Positions 7,976 to 16,683 of a stretch of DNA of 27,736 nt are shown here, in pieces. The first letter of the stretch is position 1. Each line of letters starts with the position of its first letter. A model generated the notes under the pieces. That model was not told the DNA's origin. It was given only the letters and a program-made list of their open reading frames with translations, and made no database searches. The position numbers were made by a program, and so were the translations under genes. The DNA is from a virus: positions 1-27,736 of IMG/VR virus record IMGVR_UViG_3300010430_000387; one strand, given 5' to 3'.

Positions 7976-9265
7976 TTAACTTGGAACACAATTGCTTTGT
8001 GAAGCAACAACACCATTTCCTCCTGTTACTTGTATATATACCCTTTGAGTTCCCGCGTTATAAAGATAATAAAAACCATCACCAACTGTTGTAGTACCGC
8101 CACTATCTGAGTAAACTACTTCTCCTGCGCTTGGGAAAGTTCCTGCTCCATTATGATAATAAGTTATATTTGCAGTCGGAGTTGAAAAAGCATTACAAAT
8201 AACCCCTACTAAATTAGGGTATACTACACTACCTGGAAAATCTATTAATCCTCCACCGCCGCCACCAGTACAAGATGCACTGCTTACAACAACACCATTT
8301 CTTATTCCTAATGCAGTGTTGTTGTTTACTATAACATATTGAATAGTGTTTGTGTCATTTAAATAAGTACTTCCATTTGCATCGGTAAATACAAAATTAC
8401 CTACAATAGGAACTGTGTTGGTATCTATAGTAAAAGGCACGGAGGTTCCGTGTGCATTTCTTACAAAATAATAAGTAGCCGTATTTGTGGCGCAAGTTGT
8501 AACTGATTGTAAAGTTGAACCTTGGAACGAAGGCAATGCAGTTGGACATGCTATTTGCCAGTCAAAAAAAGTACCATTCATAGGTGCAAAAAACTGAACA
8601 TTAACATTTGTTACAGTAGCTAAAGTTTTGGGAATTACCATTGTAAAAACTGGCGAAGAAGTTGGTGTTGATGTATCAGTAGCAAAACCAACTTGATTGT
8701 TTACAACGGTAAAATTTCGTGTTGTTCCTTGATTAATATAAGTTGATGACGCAGCCGAAAAAAGATATTCAGGTACTGAGGTATACGAACCAACTAACCC
8801 TGGGTTTTGATTTCCAACATAAGTTGGAAGTCCAGTGCCTTGATTGTTTATACCAGCGTAATCTACTTGAGTTCCTGAATCGTCTACCAATGTCACTCCG
8901 TTATGATTAAATTCACATGTTAACCTATTATAATGAAGTGCATTATAAATTACATCAATTCCATCTGGTATAGTATTAGTTAAATAACAATACAATACTA
9001 CAGCCCCAGTGCTATTAGCTAAATTTACATTAGCATCAAAATATCCATCGTTTTGTTCACTGACTGACACACCTGAACCACAATCTACTGCGCACGATCC
9101 ACATGTTTGTGCATTAAGCAAAATACCATTTAATTGTTGACGCACTATTGATTCGTTTGAATAAAATCCGTCTGGAGCCAGAGTGGTAAGTGCAGCGTCT
9201 GTATAAACAGCCGTAGCATTATTAAAACTTGTTCCATCAAAATAATATGTTCCTAATGTTGCCAT
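7976..9265 (-). CDS. Modular tail protein with Cys-bounded repeats, probable receptor-binding component
   Basis: 429 residues, rich in Thr, Asn, Ser, Gly and Tyr, almost entirely beta by appearance. Residues 1-55 form a truncated copy of a YY-F-G ... DGFY ... C module. They are followed by a Cys cluster (CGSCAVDCGSG). Residues about 75-250 form a separate domain with YLTNTIPDGIDVIYN and later FFDWQIACP. Residues 258-332 are a longer copy of the module, residues 333-340 are a glycine-rich hinge (TGGGGGGL), and residues 357-426 are a full 70-residue copy ending in Cys. The preceding 1614-aa tail protein ends in the same module. The compositional bias, repeats and position suit a tail fibre or adhesin contacting the host surface. 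That function is inferred; no enzymatic motif is seen. Confidence 0.55.
   Translation of the reverse strand: MATLGTYYFDGTSFNNATAVYTDAALTTLAPDGFYSNESIVRQQLNGILLNAQTCGSCAVDCGSGVSVSEQNDGYFDANVNLANSTGAVVLYCYLTNTIPDGIDVIYNALHYNRLTCEFNHNGVTLVDDSGTQVDYAGINNQGTGLPTYVGNQNPGLVGSYTSVPEYLFSAASSTYINQGTTRNFTVVNNQVGFATDTSTPTSSPVFTMVIPKTLATVTNVNVQFFAPMNGTFFDWQIACPTALPSFQGSTLQSVTTCATNTATYYFVRNAHGTSVPFTIDTNTVPIVGNFVFTDANGSTYLNDTNTIQYVIVNNNTALGIRNGVVVSSASCTGGGGGGLIDFPGSVVYPNLVGVICNAFSTPTANITYYHNGAGTFPSAGEVVYSDSGGTTTVGDGFYYLYNAGTQRVYIQVTGGNGVVASQSNCVPS
7988..8197 (-). repeat. Cys-bounded 70-residue module, full copy in the 429-aa tail protein
   Basis: Residues 357-426 begin CNAFST and end SQSNC and contain YYHNG, a P-GEVVYSD turn, GDGFYYLY and YIQV. 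The module is exactly as long as the one ending the neighbouring 1614-aa protein. Confidence 0.7.
8270..8494 (-). repeat. Diverged copy of the Cys-bounded module (75 residues)
   Basis: Residues 258-332 of the 429-aa protein run from CATNTATYYF to VVVSSASC. They keep the leading Cys, the YYF start, G-FVFTD, YV-V and the GVV-S-S-C ending, with about five extra residues. Confidence 0.55.
9101..9265 (-). repeat. N-terminal partial copy of the Cys-bounded module
   Basis: Residues 1-55 of the 429-aa protein include TYYFDG, AVYTDAAL, PDGFYS and a GILLNAQTC ending. They lack the leading Cys. They match the module's order YY-F/H-G, VYTD, GFY, G-hydrophobic, C. Confidence 0.5.
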
Positions 9266-9274
9266 ACTTCTAAA

Positions 9275-12200
9275 TTAACAATTTGATACATTTAATACTA
9301 ATCCATTTGTGCCTATTTCCATATACTGATTTGGTGATGAGTTTATTTTATAAAAACCTGCAGCAGCATACGAGACTGTTCCTAATAAATCATCTGCACA
9401 ATTCGAGCTTGTATATACCAAATTACCCGGAGCGGGTAATGCGCTCGAACCATTATGATAATTTGTGTTTGAGATTGCCCTTGTACACGCCTCAGTAGAT
9501 GACTCAGCAACAGAACTTATACTAAATGAGGTGCAAGTAAATGCGCAATCACAACATGCTTCCGCAAGTGTGTCCGCATCATAACACAACTGTTGTGATG
9601 TAATAGACCTTAAATCATATATAATATAAAGATATTGATTTCCTATAGGTAAAGATAAATTACTAACTGTAGCTTGTCTTAAATTAGGCGAAGGGTTTGT
9701 CACACTTGAATTAGCTATAGTTGTAGATGCAGCTAAAAGAGCTGCAACATCAGTAGCATTGTTTTGATACAAAGTATTAGAGGATAGGTATTTAAAATTA
9801 TCAGACGGATAAGTCCAATTATAAGTGTCAAAATTTATTTTATTTAATCTGATACTTAAATCTATACCATCATAAGGGAAAACCCCTTGCGATCTAATTC
9901 CTGTTTGTGATAAATATTCGCTAAATATTGAGGAATTGGTTCCTAAAAGTGCTAAATCACTATCTACTGGGCTTACCGTAACGGCATCTGACCATCTATA
10001 TTCTGGATGAATAGTTTGTCCGTTATTATTGCCACTGTTAATAACACACTTTACTACGGTTATTGGCACCTCAGCGACACAATTTGGTGTAATTGTAGCA
10101 CTTATAGTTCCAGTTGGTGTTATTGTTATTACAGCAGTTTGAGGGCTACTGGAGGTTTTGTTCCAAGCAATACTTCCTGATCCAGTAAGCGATGGGCTTT
10201 GAGTCCCAGTACCATTCCATAAAATTGAGATTACAGCACTACCTCCAGTTATGTTATAATCAATCGTAGGCGAACCTATTGTAGTACCAAAATTGTAAGT
10301 AAAGCTTTGAGCTGTACTAATACTTGTTAGGTTAAGTTCTACACCACACCCTAATGTTTGTACTGGAACTGGTACTTTAATATTGTTGGTGCTTAATACA
10401 TATTCATCCATATAGGGATCAAAACCACCTAACTTTTGTGTATTTAATTGTAGAATAAATTGATCTCTAAACCACGATCTCATTCCAGTGTCTGATATAA
10501 CTGTTAAGTCGCTTGACACTGCATTTCCAGCAGATGAAAGTCGTAATACAGCTAAACGCTTAGTGTCGGTAAAATATAAATACTTACCCCATTGCACAAA
10601 ACTTTCTGGATTAAAACTTATACCATATTCTTCAATACGTGCAATTTGCTTACCTAATACTAAAGGAGTGGATACAATAGCTCCACCACCTACAGCATCA
10701 CTTAATAAATCTTTTCCAGATTGCACTATACTTATTCTATCTTCTTGTAAACAAAGAACATCTGTCTCTCTTGCATGTAAAACCATTATAGGCCCAAATG
10801 AAGTTTCAACATCTTTGAAATTAACTAATCCTAAGTTAAACTCATTTAAATTATTTACACCACTATTAAAACCATAAAGACCACTATATGTTATTGAAGC
10901 AAATCTATCGGCTTCTTTAAAATCTGAATTAGAAACGGCTAAAGCTCTTTGCCCCATAACAACTGAACGTGATGCTATACGATCTAATATCTTATAACTT
11001 TCTACTCCATTACCAAAAACATAACTGTCCATAAAATCTAATGTGACAATAGCATCTTGGGATGTGGTTTGGTTTTGTTCGCCAGTATCTACATCTCCAC
11101 CCGATTGGTGTAAATAGTTTCCAGTAGCAGCGTCTCTAATAATATCAAAAGTTTCTGACGCATCATAATAAATATCATCACTTGCATCTTTGGGTTGAGT
11201 TTCAAAAACTATTGTAGAGTCTGCACGTTGTACAACTATATCTACAAAAGCATTCATAGTTCTTCCACCCACACCAAGAAAATTATCAGCACAACCTACC
11301 CCATTACATCTAAACCCAAAAAATAAAGGGCTATCTGCTTGACCGGGTATTGCTTGTACAAAATTAATATCAAATTTAAAAGCAACTCCTTGACATTCTA
11401 TATTATTACCACGTGCAGCCGTAAGAGGATCGTTAGGATCAATAGATGTTCCTGAAGGTTGAACTACAGCAGCATTATATCTTCCTATTTCACTATTTAT
11501 AGGATCAACTCCTGCAAATTCATCCACATCTGCAACGTCAATATTAGTGTCGTTCCACCAATCTCGAAAATCAGTATAATCTTGTCCAGCTACAAAGTTT
11601 TTATCAAAAAGCACTCTACGTTCTGGACAGTTTAAAGCATCATTAGCTTTTCTTTTGAACCCAAATTTTATATCTATAATTGAACCACCAGGGATGGTAT
11701 AATTATCAGTTGACTCAGGAGTGCTGGTTGCAGCATCTGCAGGGGTGTAATTATATAAAGGATATGTAACTGTAAATCGATTACTACAAGTGGATCGGCT
11801 TTCCGAACCACGTTTTTTTTCTCCATAGTCAACTATAGATTCATCTTTTATTGTAGCATTAAAATTTGATACTTTTAACTGCATATATAACCCAGCTAAT
11901 TGATTTGAATCTTCCCCCAGTTCATTAGCGTTATTTAAAAAGTTACTTGCTTGTGCCTCTATATCTAAAACAGTAGTTTCTACCAAACTGCTTAATGATC
12001 CATCAGCATCTTTTTTTACAATTAATCTGTCTCCTGTTTGTACTTTAGATTGGTTGTCCCCATCTAATTTAAAATGTGTGACATTGTCAAAAGGATTATT
12101 ATAAAAGAAATTAGTGTAAATAGTTTCATACGCTGCTTTACTTGGTTTAACTACAAACTTATATTTTTTTGCCCAAGATGGAGCAAAGTTTCCAATAGTA

Positions 12201-14119
12201 GCTTGAATTCTATTTTTAAACACACTATTTTCTGGTGGTACATATATTGTATTGTATTCTGAAACTAATACTGTAGATGCTCTACCATACTCATCTAAGT
12301 AAACTATACCTGTTTCAAAATCTCTATTGCTATGTAATGTAGATTTGTCGCTTAATTCACTAAACACCGCAGTAGCTCTAAGCATCTGATAGTACTCATA
12401 CATATCAGTTGTTTGAGCATTATCAGTGCTTCTAAACTGCATAGCTAAAAGCTGAATAGAAAATACATTAGAACCAGACGTAGCGTTTATTCTTAATCCT
12501 TGTTGATTAGTGCTATCATTAACACTACTCAATACAGATGTGAATGTACATTGGACTTGAGGTGGATTAATAGCCGAATTAAATGCGTCTGTTAATGAAG
12601 TCCCAGTAGCTGCCGTAGCTATGGGTTGAAAATTTGTTCCTTCAATCGTACCTATTTGGTTTTCAAAATCTGCACTTGTTACTAAATCATATACACTGGA
12701 GTAGTCACTTGTTAAAGTAATAGTAGTGCTTATAGAAATATCTGGGGATTTAAAGGCTTCGTTTTCTGTGTAACAAGTTGTAGTTGTAGTTCCATTAAGA
12801 CGATTGTGTTCAAACCTTAATTGAATAGTTAATTGTGCGCCACGCACTAATTTATCAGCTATATCAGTTAAGTCAAATGAGGCTGTACAATTTGAAACTG
12901 TTGTAGTAGTAGATGGATTTATAGTATAAGGAATACCATCAGAAAAAATACCAGGAGGTAAACTCACTAAATTAATTTGCTGATCAATTAAACTTGTATT
13001 ATAATCAATCGCTATATCTTGTCCATTTTCATTAGTAATATCAAAACCATCCTTATAGTTACCATACATTAATCGGTTACCCATAATAGTTTGGGCTTGT
13101 GCGCTTAAAGGTACATTGTCATATAAACGAAGTAATTCATCTGAACCTAAAACACTATATATTTTGCTATTTGTAAAAACATATTCTTGTTGTTGGTCAT
13201 TACCCCATCCATAGTCTTGTTTTTTAAATCTTTCAATTACATAAATACTATTTGTATTAGAATCTTTATATAATAAATCTACTTCCTTTACACGACTACT
13301 ACCAGTACTAAACTTAATACGAGCTCCATTAAAGTTATTTTGCATACCCGCATTATCATAATTCCGAGTATCGAATCTAAAATTACCTGGTTGAAATGCA
13401 GGATTAGAAAACAATGATGTTGCACTATATTCTCCGTTAGTATATCTATATCTATAAGCAAAACTTATAAACCTATCTTCTAAATAGTTTTCGCCACCTG
13501 CGGCAGTTATTAAAGTAAATGTTGGAGCTGTTAAAGGAGTATCGCCTCCAGTAACCACGTCCTCAAACCCTGGGGGTTTTAAAACCACAGATATATCTTC
13601 TTCTTCAATACCATCAATTCCACCACTTGGGAAGGCATAAGCATCATCTACATTTATTCTTCTTGGGGGATTTTTATCATCAGTAAAAAACAATAAATTT
13701 TCTATTATATTAACACCCGTTATTAAAAACTCTGGATCAAAGTTTAAAACGGAAAAAGTAATAACGTGATATCTTAAAACAGAATTGTTAGTATTAAATG
13801 ATACTATCAAATCAAGTTTTGTTCCATTATTTAAATAATTATTATCATGAACAAACCAATATATAGTTTCATCTGATCCGTCTTCTAAAGCTCCTATGCA
13901 TCTTGCAGTTGAAGAAAGATTTACACCATTAAAACTTAAAGTAGTTAATGCAGAATTACCACGTGAGTTTTCTACAGCTCCTATTTCTGTGGTTTCTGTA
14001 GATCCTAAGCGCACGTTCATAGCATCAATGTATTCACCCTCTGGGAGTAAACGCTCATCAATAGACTTGTTCATTCTTCCTTTTACAAAGGAAACGTAAT
14101 CTAATTTAGTTTGTGCCAT
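9275..14119 (-). CDS. Tail stabilisation / nozzle-type protein, 1614 aa
   Basis: The longest complete gene here. The N-terminus (FVKGRMNKSIDERLLPEGEY, then DAMNVRLGSTE and ENSRGN) matches the start I associate with tail stabilisation proteins of crAss-like and marine Bacteroidota podoviruses, which form a propeller-type nozzle below the ring proteins. Many repeated beta strands follow to about residue 1240, ending in FDPYMDEYVLST. Residues about 1258-1358 look like an inserted Ig-like domain with boundary cysteines (CGVELNLTS ... ITPNC ... C). Residues 1519-1529 hold a Cys-rich cluster (ACCDCAFTC). Residues 1545-1614 are a Cys-bounded module shared with the next gene. It lies 1 nt from the ring/adaptor gene upstream and 9 nt from the modular tail protein downstream. 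The nozzle role is inferred from the N-terminal pattern, size and position after two ring-like proteins. Confidence 0.65.
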   Translation of the reverse strand: MAQTKLDYVSFVKGRMNKSIDERLLPEGEYIDAMNVRLGSTETTEIGAVENSRGNSALTTLSFNGVNLSSTARCIGALEDGSDETIYWFVHDNNYLNNGTKLDLIVSFNTNNSVLRYHVITFSVLNFDPEFLITGVNIIENLLFFTDDKNPPRRINVDDAYAFPSGGIDGIEEEDISVVLKPPGFEDVVTGGDTPLTAPTFTLITAAGGENYLEDRFISFAYRYRYTNGEYSATSLFSNPAFQPGNFRFDTRNYDNAGMQNNFNGARIKFSTGSSRVKEVDLLYKDSNTNSIYVIERFKKQDYGWGNDQQQEYVFTNSKIYSVLGSDELLRLYDNVPLSAQAQTIMGNRLMYGNYKDGFDITNENGQDIAIDYNTSLIDQQINLVSLPPGIFSDGIPYTINPSTTTTVSNCTASFDLTDIADKLVRGAQLTIQLRFEHNRLNGTTTTTCYTENEAFKSPDISISTTITLTSDYSSVYDLVTSADFENQIGTIEGTNFQPIATAATGTSLTDAFNSAINPPQVQCTFTSVLSSVNDSTNQQGLRINATSGSNVFSIQLLAMQFRSTDNAQTTDMYEYYQMLRATAVFSELSDKSTLHSNRDFETGIVYLDEYGRASTVLVSEYNTIYVPPENSVFKNRIQATIGNFAPSWAKKYKFVVKPSKAAYETIYTNFFYNNPFDNVTHFKLDGDNQSKVQTGDRLIVKKDADGSLSSLVETTVLDIEAQASNFLNNANELGEDSNQLAGLYMQLKVSNFNATIKDESIVDYGEKKRGSESRSTCSNRFTVTYPLYNYTPADAATSTPESTDNYTIPGGSIIDIKFGFKRKANDALNCPERRVLFDKNFVAGQDYTDFRDWWNDTNIDVADVDEFAGVDPINSEIGRYNAAVVQPSGTSIDPNDPLTAARGNNIECQGVAFKFDINFVQAIPGQADSPLFFGFRCNGVGCADNFLGVGGRTMNAFVDIVVQRADSTIVFETQPKDASDDIYYDASETFDIIRDAATGNYLHQSGGDVDTGEQNQTTSQDAIVTLDFMDSYVFGNGVESYKILDRIASRSVVMGQRALAVSNSDFKEADRFASITYSGLYGFNSGVNNLNEFNLGLVNFKDVETSFGPIMVLHARETDVLCLQEDRISIVQSGKDLLSDAVGGGAIVSTPLVLGKQIARIEEYGISFNPESFVQWGKYLYFTDTKRLAVLRLSSAGNAVSSDLTVISDTGMRSWFRDQFILQLNTQKLGGFDPYMDEYVLSTNNIKVPVPVQTLGCGVELNLTSISTAQSFTYNFGTTIGSPTIDYNITGGSAVISILWNGTGTQSPSLTGSGSIAWNKTSSSPQTAVITITPTGTISATITPNCVAEVPITVVKCVINSGNNNGQTIHPEYRWSDAVTVSPVDSDLALLGTNSSIFSEYLSQTGIRSQGVFPYDGIDLSIRLNKINFDTYNWTYPSDNFKYLSSNTLYQNNATDVAALLAASTTIANSSVTNPSPNLRQATVSNLSLPIGNQYLYIIYDLRSITSQQLCYDADTLAEACCDCAFTCTSFSISSVAESSTEACTRAISNTNYHNGSSALPAPGNLVYTSSNCADDLLGTVSYAAAGFYKINSSPNQYMEIGTNGLVLNVSNC
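9278..9487 (-). repeat. Cys-bounded 70-residue module closing the 1614-aa tail protein
   Basis: Residues 1545-1614 run from CTRAISNTNYHNG to LNVSNC and contain PGNLVYTS, AAGFYKI and YMEIGTNG. They are exactly 70 residues and align without gaps in length to the last module of the next gene. Confidence 0.7.
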
Positions 14120-14120
14120 A

Positions 14121-15035
14121 TTATTTTATCCATTTATCCTGTCCTCGCATATTCATTAAGAGTCTGCCAGGATGAATATTACTTAATCTTAGTTTGGCAT
14201 TTCGCAACAAAGATGACTTATCTTTTCTTGCTCTATTTATTATATACTCTTGAATTCCAAATCGACCATTCAAAATAGAATAACGTATATATGCATATAT
14301 GTATTCTTCAAATAATTTATTTACACTTACTTCTGCATCATTTCCATTTTCCATTCCATCGGAAACATATTCTAATACCATTGAGTTACTTCCTGCAGTT
14401 GAACCAAAATGAATTACTCCTGCCTTTTTGTCTATTTTAAATGTAGGATTAGCATTTGCTGTTTCAGTGTTAAGTCCAAAACGTGAACCTACCCCATAAT
14501 CAAAATACCAACAACCATCAACACACCAACCTTCTTCTCCGTTGAATATACTATTTGAGTTTAAATAAATAGACCTTGTGCCTCTACTCAAATCTAATTG
14601 AGAGTCTTGAGGTCTTAATACATTTCCTTCCTGATCAAATAATAAGTTTGAGTTATTGTCTTGTAAGTAAGCTGACGAAAAGTTAGTTTGTATATTTTCA
14701 GTTAATGGATATAATACACCATTTTTAAATTGTGATATACGTACCCAATTAACATAATCAGACGGTAATACAAATGAATTAGTATGATTTAAAGTTAATT
14801 GTAAAACTTTAATTTCTTTCATTGCATCGTAGTTCAATTCTTGTATTCCACGTTTTGCGTGAAACAAGACTTGATATCTATCAATATTATTAACTAATTC
14901 GTGGTTGCCTTGAAACATCAACATAAAGTTATTTACAATATCTTTTAAAGACACATATTGATATGAACCTTGATTTGCATCAGTTGGGTTGGTATCGTTG
15001 TTTTGATAGTATGTGTATTGACTAATATATGCCAT
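14121..15035 (-). CDS. Ring/adaptor protein of the neck, second copy type
   Basis: 304 residues. Conserved-looking stretches are VSLKDIVNNFMLMF, FHAKRGIQELNYDAMKEIKV, LPSDYVNWVRIS and a helical C-terminal block (EYIYAYIRYSILNGR ... INRARKDKSSLLRNAKLRLS). The early helical segment, the strand pair with an LPSDYV turn and the C-terminal helix bundle fit the gp4/gp6-like adaptor proteins that dock below the portal. In crAss-like phages two such ring proteins lie in tandem before the nozzle protein, as here. It is 2 nt downstream of the other ring-type gene and 1 nt upstream of the 1614-aa tail gene. I assign it by family memory and context; the exact position in the ring stack cannot be read from sequence. 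Confidence 0.6.
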   Translation of the reverse strand: MAYISQYTYYQNNDTNPTDANQGSYQYVSLKDIVNNFMLMFQGNHELVNNIDRYQVLFHAKRGIQELNYDAMKEIKVLQLTLNHTNSFVLPSDYVNWVRISQFKNGVLYPLTENIQTNFSSAYLQDNNSNLLFDQEGNVLRPQDSQLDLSRGTRSIYLNSNSIFNGEEGWCVDGCWYFDYGVGSRFGLNTETANANPTFKIDKKAGVIHFGSTAGSNSMVLEYVSDGMENGNDAEVSVNKLFEEYIYAYIRYSILNGRFGIQEYIINRARKDKSSLLRNAKLRLSNIHPGRLLMNMRGQDKWIK

Positions 15036-15037
15036 AA

Positions 15038-16045
15038 TTATCCTTGTATTGCGTTATCGTTTTTTTCTTCTGTAGCTCCAAATTGATATACATCTCCCTC
15101 TCTAATTTCAACTCCTATATATTGACATATTTTAGCAATTAAAAGAGGTTGGTCGGATTCTGGAAGTTCAAAATCTTGATAGTCTGCCGAGGTCTCGTTA
15201 AACAATGGTTCACCTGCAGCAAGTGTTACAAACGTCCATCTCGGTGTTAAAGGGTATCTGATGTATTGAACTTTTACTGCCCCTTTTTGTCTTATAGTAC
15301 TTGGGTATACTGTTATAGTATTTCCTATATTTCCTGCGCCTGGATTAGTGTTTGAACTTGCACCACCTAATACATATGCTGGAAACTGAGTTGTTGGCGC
15401 TGTTAAATTAGAACTAACCAACTCATATATTTTGTTTTGATTCACTCTTTCAACTTCTGTTATATTAACACCACTATAAATCATATAGTTTTGGCCATTA
15501 GCCATTATATCAGATGATAAACTTAAGGTAGTGGCACTATCTACTCCTGTTACATAGGCTTGAGAAATAGGTGCGGATGAAGTATTTACAATAATACTTC
15601 CTATTGGTGGATTTTGCAGAAAAGTTGGGTTGGCTGGGGATGCCACAAAACCACCTGTGCTATCTATTAATTTATAGCCTTGTTGAGCAGTAGTAGTACC
15701 ACTAAAAGTTGCCGTTGGATAATAAAATATTTTATTAACCAAATAGTAATCATCTGGTAAATTATATAAGTTAGCGTTATTTAAATTAGCCACAGACTGA
15801 TCTAAAAATACTTCAGCTGAAAAACTATCTATAACTTCCTCTAATCCTTTTACAATATTTGCATAACCTATTCCTGACTGTCTTGCGTTTTCTTTTAAAA
15901 TCCAACTGTTATATTGATAAAAATAATTTTCAAATATATCTAACTGAGCTTGTTCGCAATACAGATTAAAATCTTGGGGTGAGATATAGCCATAATTATT
16001 TTTATTTGCTATGGCTAATACCGTATCTCTTACTTCGTTTATCAT
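15038..16045 (-). CDS. Ring/adaptor protein of the neck with beta insertion
   Basis: 335 residues. The N-terminal helices contain MINEVRDTVLAIANKNNYGY, ISPQDFNLYCEQAQLDIFEN and YFYQYNSWILKENARQSG, a pattern typical of head-to-tail adaptors of this phage group. LPDDYYLVNKIFY at about 97-107 matches the LPSDYV turn of the next gene, suggesting a shared fold. Residues about 125-191 are an inserted beta domain (PIGSIIVNTS ... ATTLSLSSDI ... GQNYMIYS) also found in the gene upstream of the terminator. The C-terminal block (YIRYPLTPRW, then ELPESDQPLLIAKICQYIGV) is helical. This is the first gene of its transcript: a -7 box lies 17 nt before its ATG, straight after a terminator. The structural role is fairly secure; the ring designation is inferred. 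Confidence 0.6.
   Translation of the reverse strand: MINEVRDTVLAIANKNNYGYISPQDFNLYCEQAQLDIFENYFYQYNSWILKENARQSGIGYANIVKGLEEVIDSFSAEVFLDQSVANLNNANLYNLPDDYYLVNKIFYYPTATFSGTTTAQQGYKLIDSTGGFVASPANPTFLQNPPIGSIIVNTSSAPISQAYVTGVDSATTLSLSSDIMANGQNYMIYSGVNITEVERVNQNKIYELVSSNLTAPTTQFPAYVLGGASSNTNPGAGNIGNTITVYPSTIRQKGAVKVQYIRYPLTPRWTFVTLAAGEPLFNETSADYQDFELPESDQPLLIAKICQYIGVEIREGDVYQFGATEEKNDNAIQG
15473..15673 (-). repeat. Shared beta insertion domain, copy in the ring protein
   Basis: Residues 125-191 align with residues 28-93 of the 184-aa protein. Common features are a TF pair, G-x2-V-x2-TS, Y-V-x2-VD-x2-TLSL and a G-K/Q-NY-x2-YS ending. Confidence 0.55.
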
Positions 16046-16062
16046 TGTAAAATAAGTTTATA

Positions 16063-16070
16063 CAAAGATA
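16063..16070 (-). promoter_or_regulatory. Bacteroidota-type -7 box TATCTTTG before the ring-protein gene
   Basis: The minus strand reads TATCTTTG 17 nt before the ATG at 16045. It starts directly after the T-run of the upstream terminator, so any -33 contact would fall inside the terminator hairpin. No clear TTG is visible there. Confidence 0.6.
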
Positions 16071-16110
16071 ATAAAAAAAAAAGAGGCTACTTTATTTGTA
16101 ACCTCTTCTT
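16071..16110 (-). terminator. Rho-independent terminator after the 184-aa gene
   Basis: On the minus strand a 10-bp stem (AAGAGGTTAC pairing with GTAGCCTCTT, one G-U) encloses a 7-nt loop and runs into about ten T residues (16073-16082). It lies about 20 nt after the TAA stop at 16129. The hairpin plus T-run is seen directly. Confidence 0.9.
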
Positions 16111-16128
16111 AATTATTAAAGGAGTACT

Positions 16129-16683
16129 TTAAACTTTAGCAATTTCCAGTATTAAACTGGATGGTAACCAACCACTATACTTAACGTATGGCCACGGTTG
16201 AATAAGGGATGCTGTTATTGAATCTTGAAACCCATCTCTAACTTCTTCATTGCCAGCAGCAACTGCTGCATGAGTAAGTTTAATTGAAATTCCTGAAGCT
16301 CCACAATACTGAATATTAACTTCACTGTTTATTGGATCAGCAGATGCATTCTCCACCACTACAACACCATCTGAGGCAACTAATTGCTTAGAAGAGGATG
16401 TAGCTGAATAAACAATATAGTTTTTACCAGTACCTACACCAGTTCCTGTAGCAGCTCCTATAGCCACTAAAGATAATGTATTTGCATCTACAACACTTGC
16501 GACAGTATACATTCTGTCATCAGAAGTGTCATGCACCACATCGCCTACATTAACTACACCACCTGTAAAGGTAGCAGAACCGTCTTGCAACTCAAGGTTG
16601 CCTGTTTCGTCTACTGTTGTCGTTCCACTTGCGACTGAATTTTGTACTGGAACTTCAACATACTTTTGCATAGAACTATACAT
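16129..16683 (-). CDS. Beta-rich virion protein, 184 aa, paralogue of the upstream 93-aa protein
   Basis: 184 residues, beta-rich. The first 13 residues (to KYVEVPV) and the last 70 or so match the upstream gene: both have K-[YF]-x3-PV near the start and later a pattern of strand, A-x-AG-x2-E-x-RD, x2-Q-[ND]-[SA]-I, a hydrophobic pair and W. Between them sits the insertion domain at residues 28-93, shared with the ring protein. The start overlaps the previous stop as TAATG. A second Met at residue 5 aligns better with the paralogue's start and cannot be excluded. It ends before a strong terminator, so it closes a two-gene transcript. Possible roles are capsid decoration, head completion or head fibre. 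No function is recognised with confidence. Confidence 0.65.
   Translation of the reverse strand: MYSSMQKYVEVPVQNSVASGTTTVDETGNLELQDGSATFTGGVVNVGDVVHDTSDDRMYTVASVVDANTLSLVAIGAATGTGVGTGKNYIVYSATSSSKQLVASDGVVVVENASADPINSEVNIQYCGASGISIKLTHAAVAAGNEEVRDGFQDSITASLIQPWPYVKYSGWLPSSLILEIAKV
16405..16602 (-). repeat. Shared beta insertion domain, copy in the 184-aa protein
   Basis: Residues 28-93 (TFTGG, VNVGDVVHDTS, YTVASVVDANTLSL, GKNYIVYS) align with residues 125-191 of the downstream ring protein, with a few extra glycine/threonine residues before GKNY. Confidence 0.55.

Noticed and set aside
9283-14099. Plus-strand frames inside the 1614-aa gene
   Set aside because: Antisense shadows with no recognisable domain; the minus-strand frame is uninterrupted and matches a known protein type.
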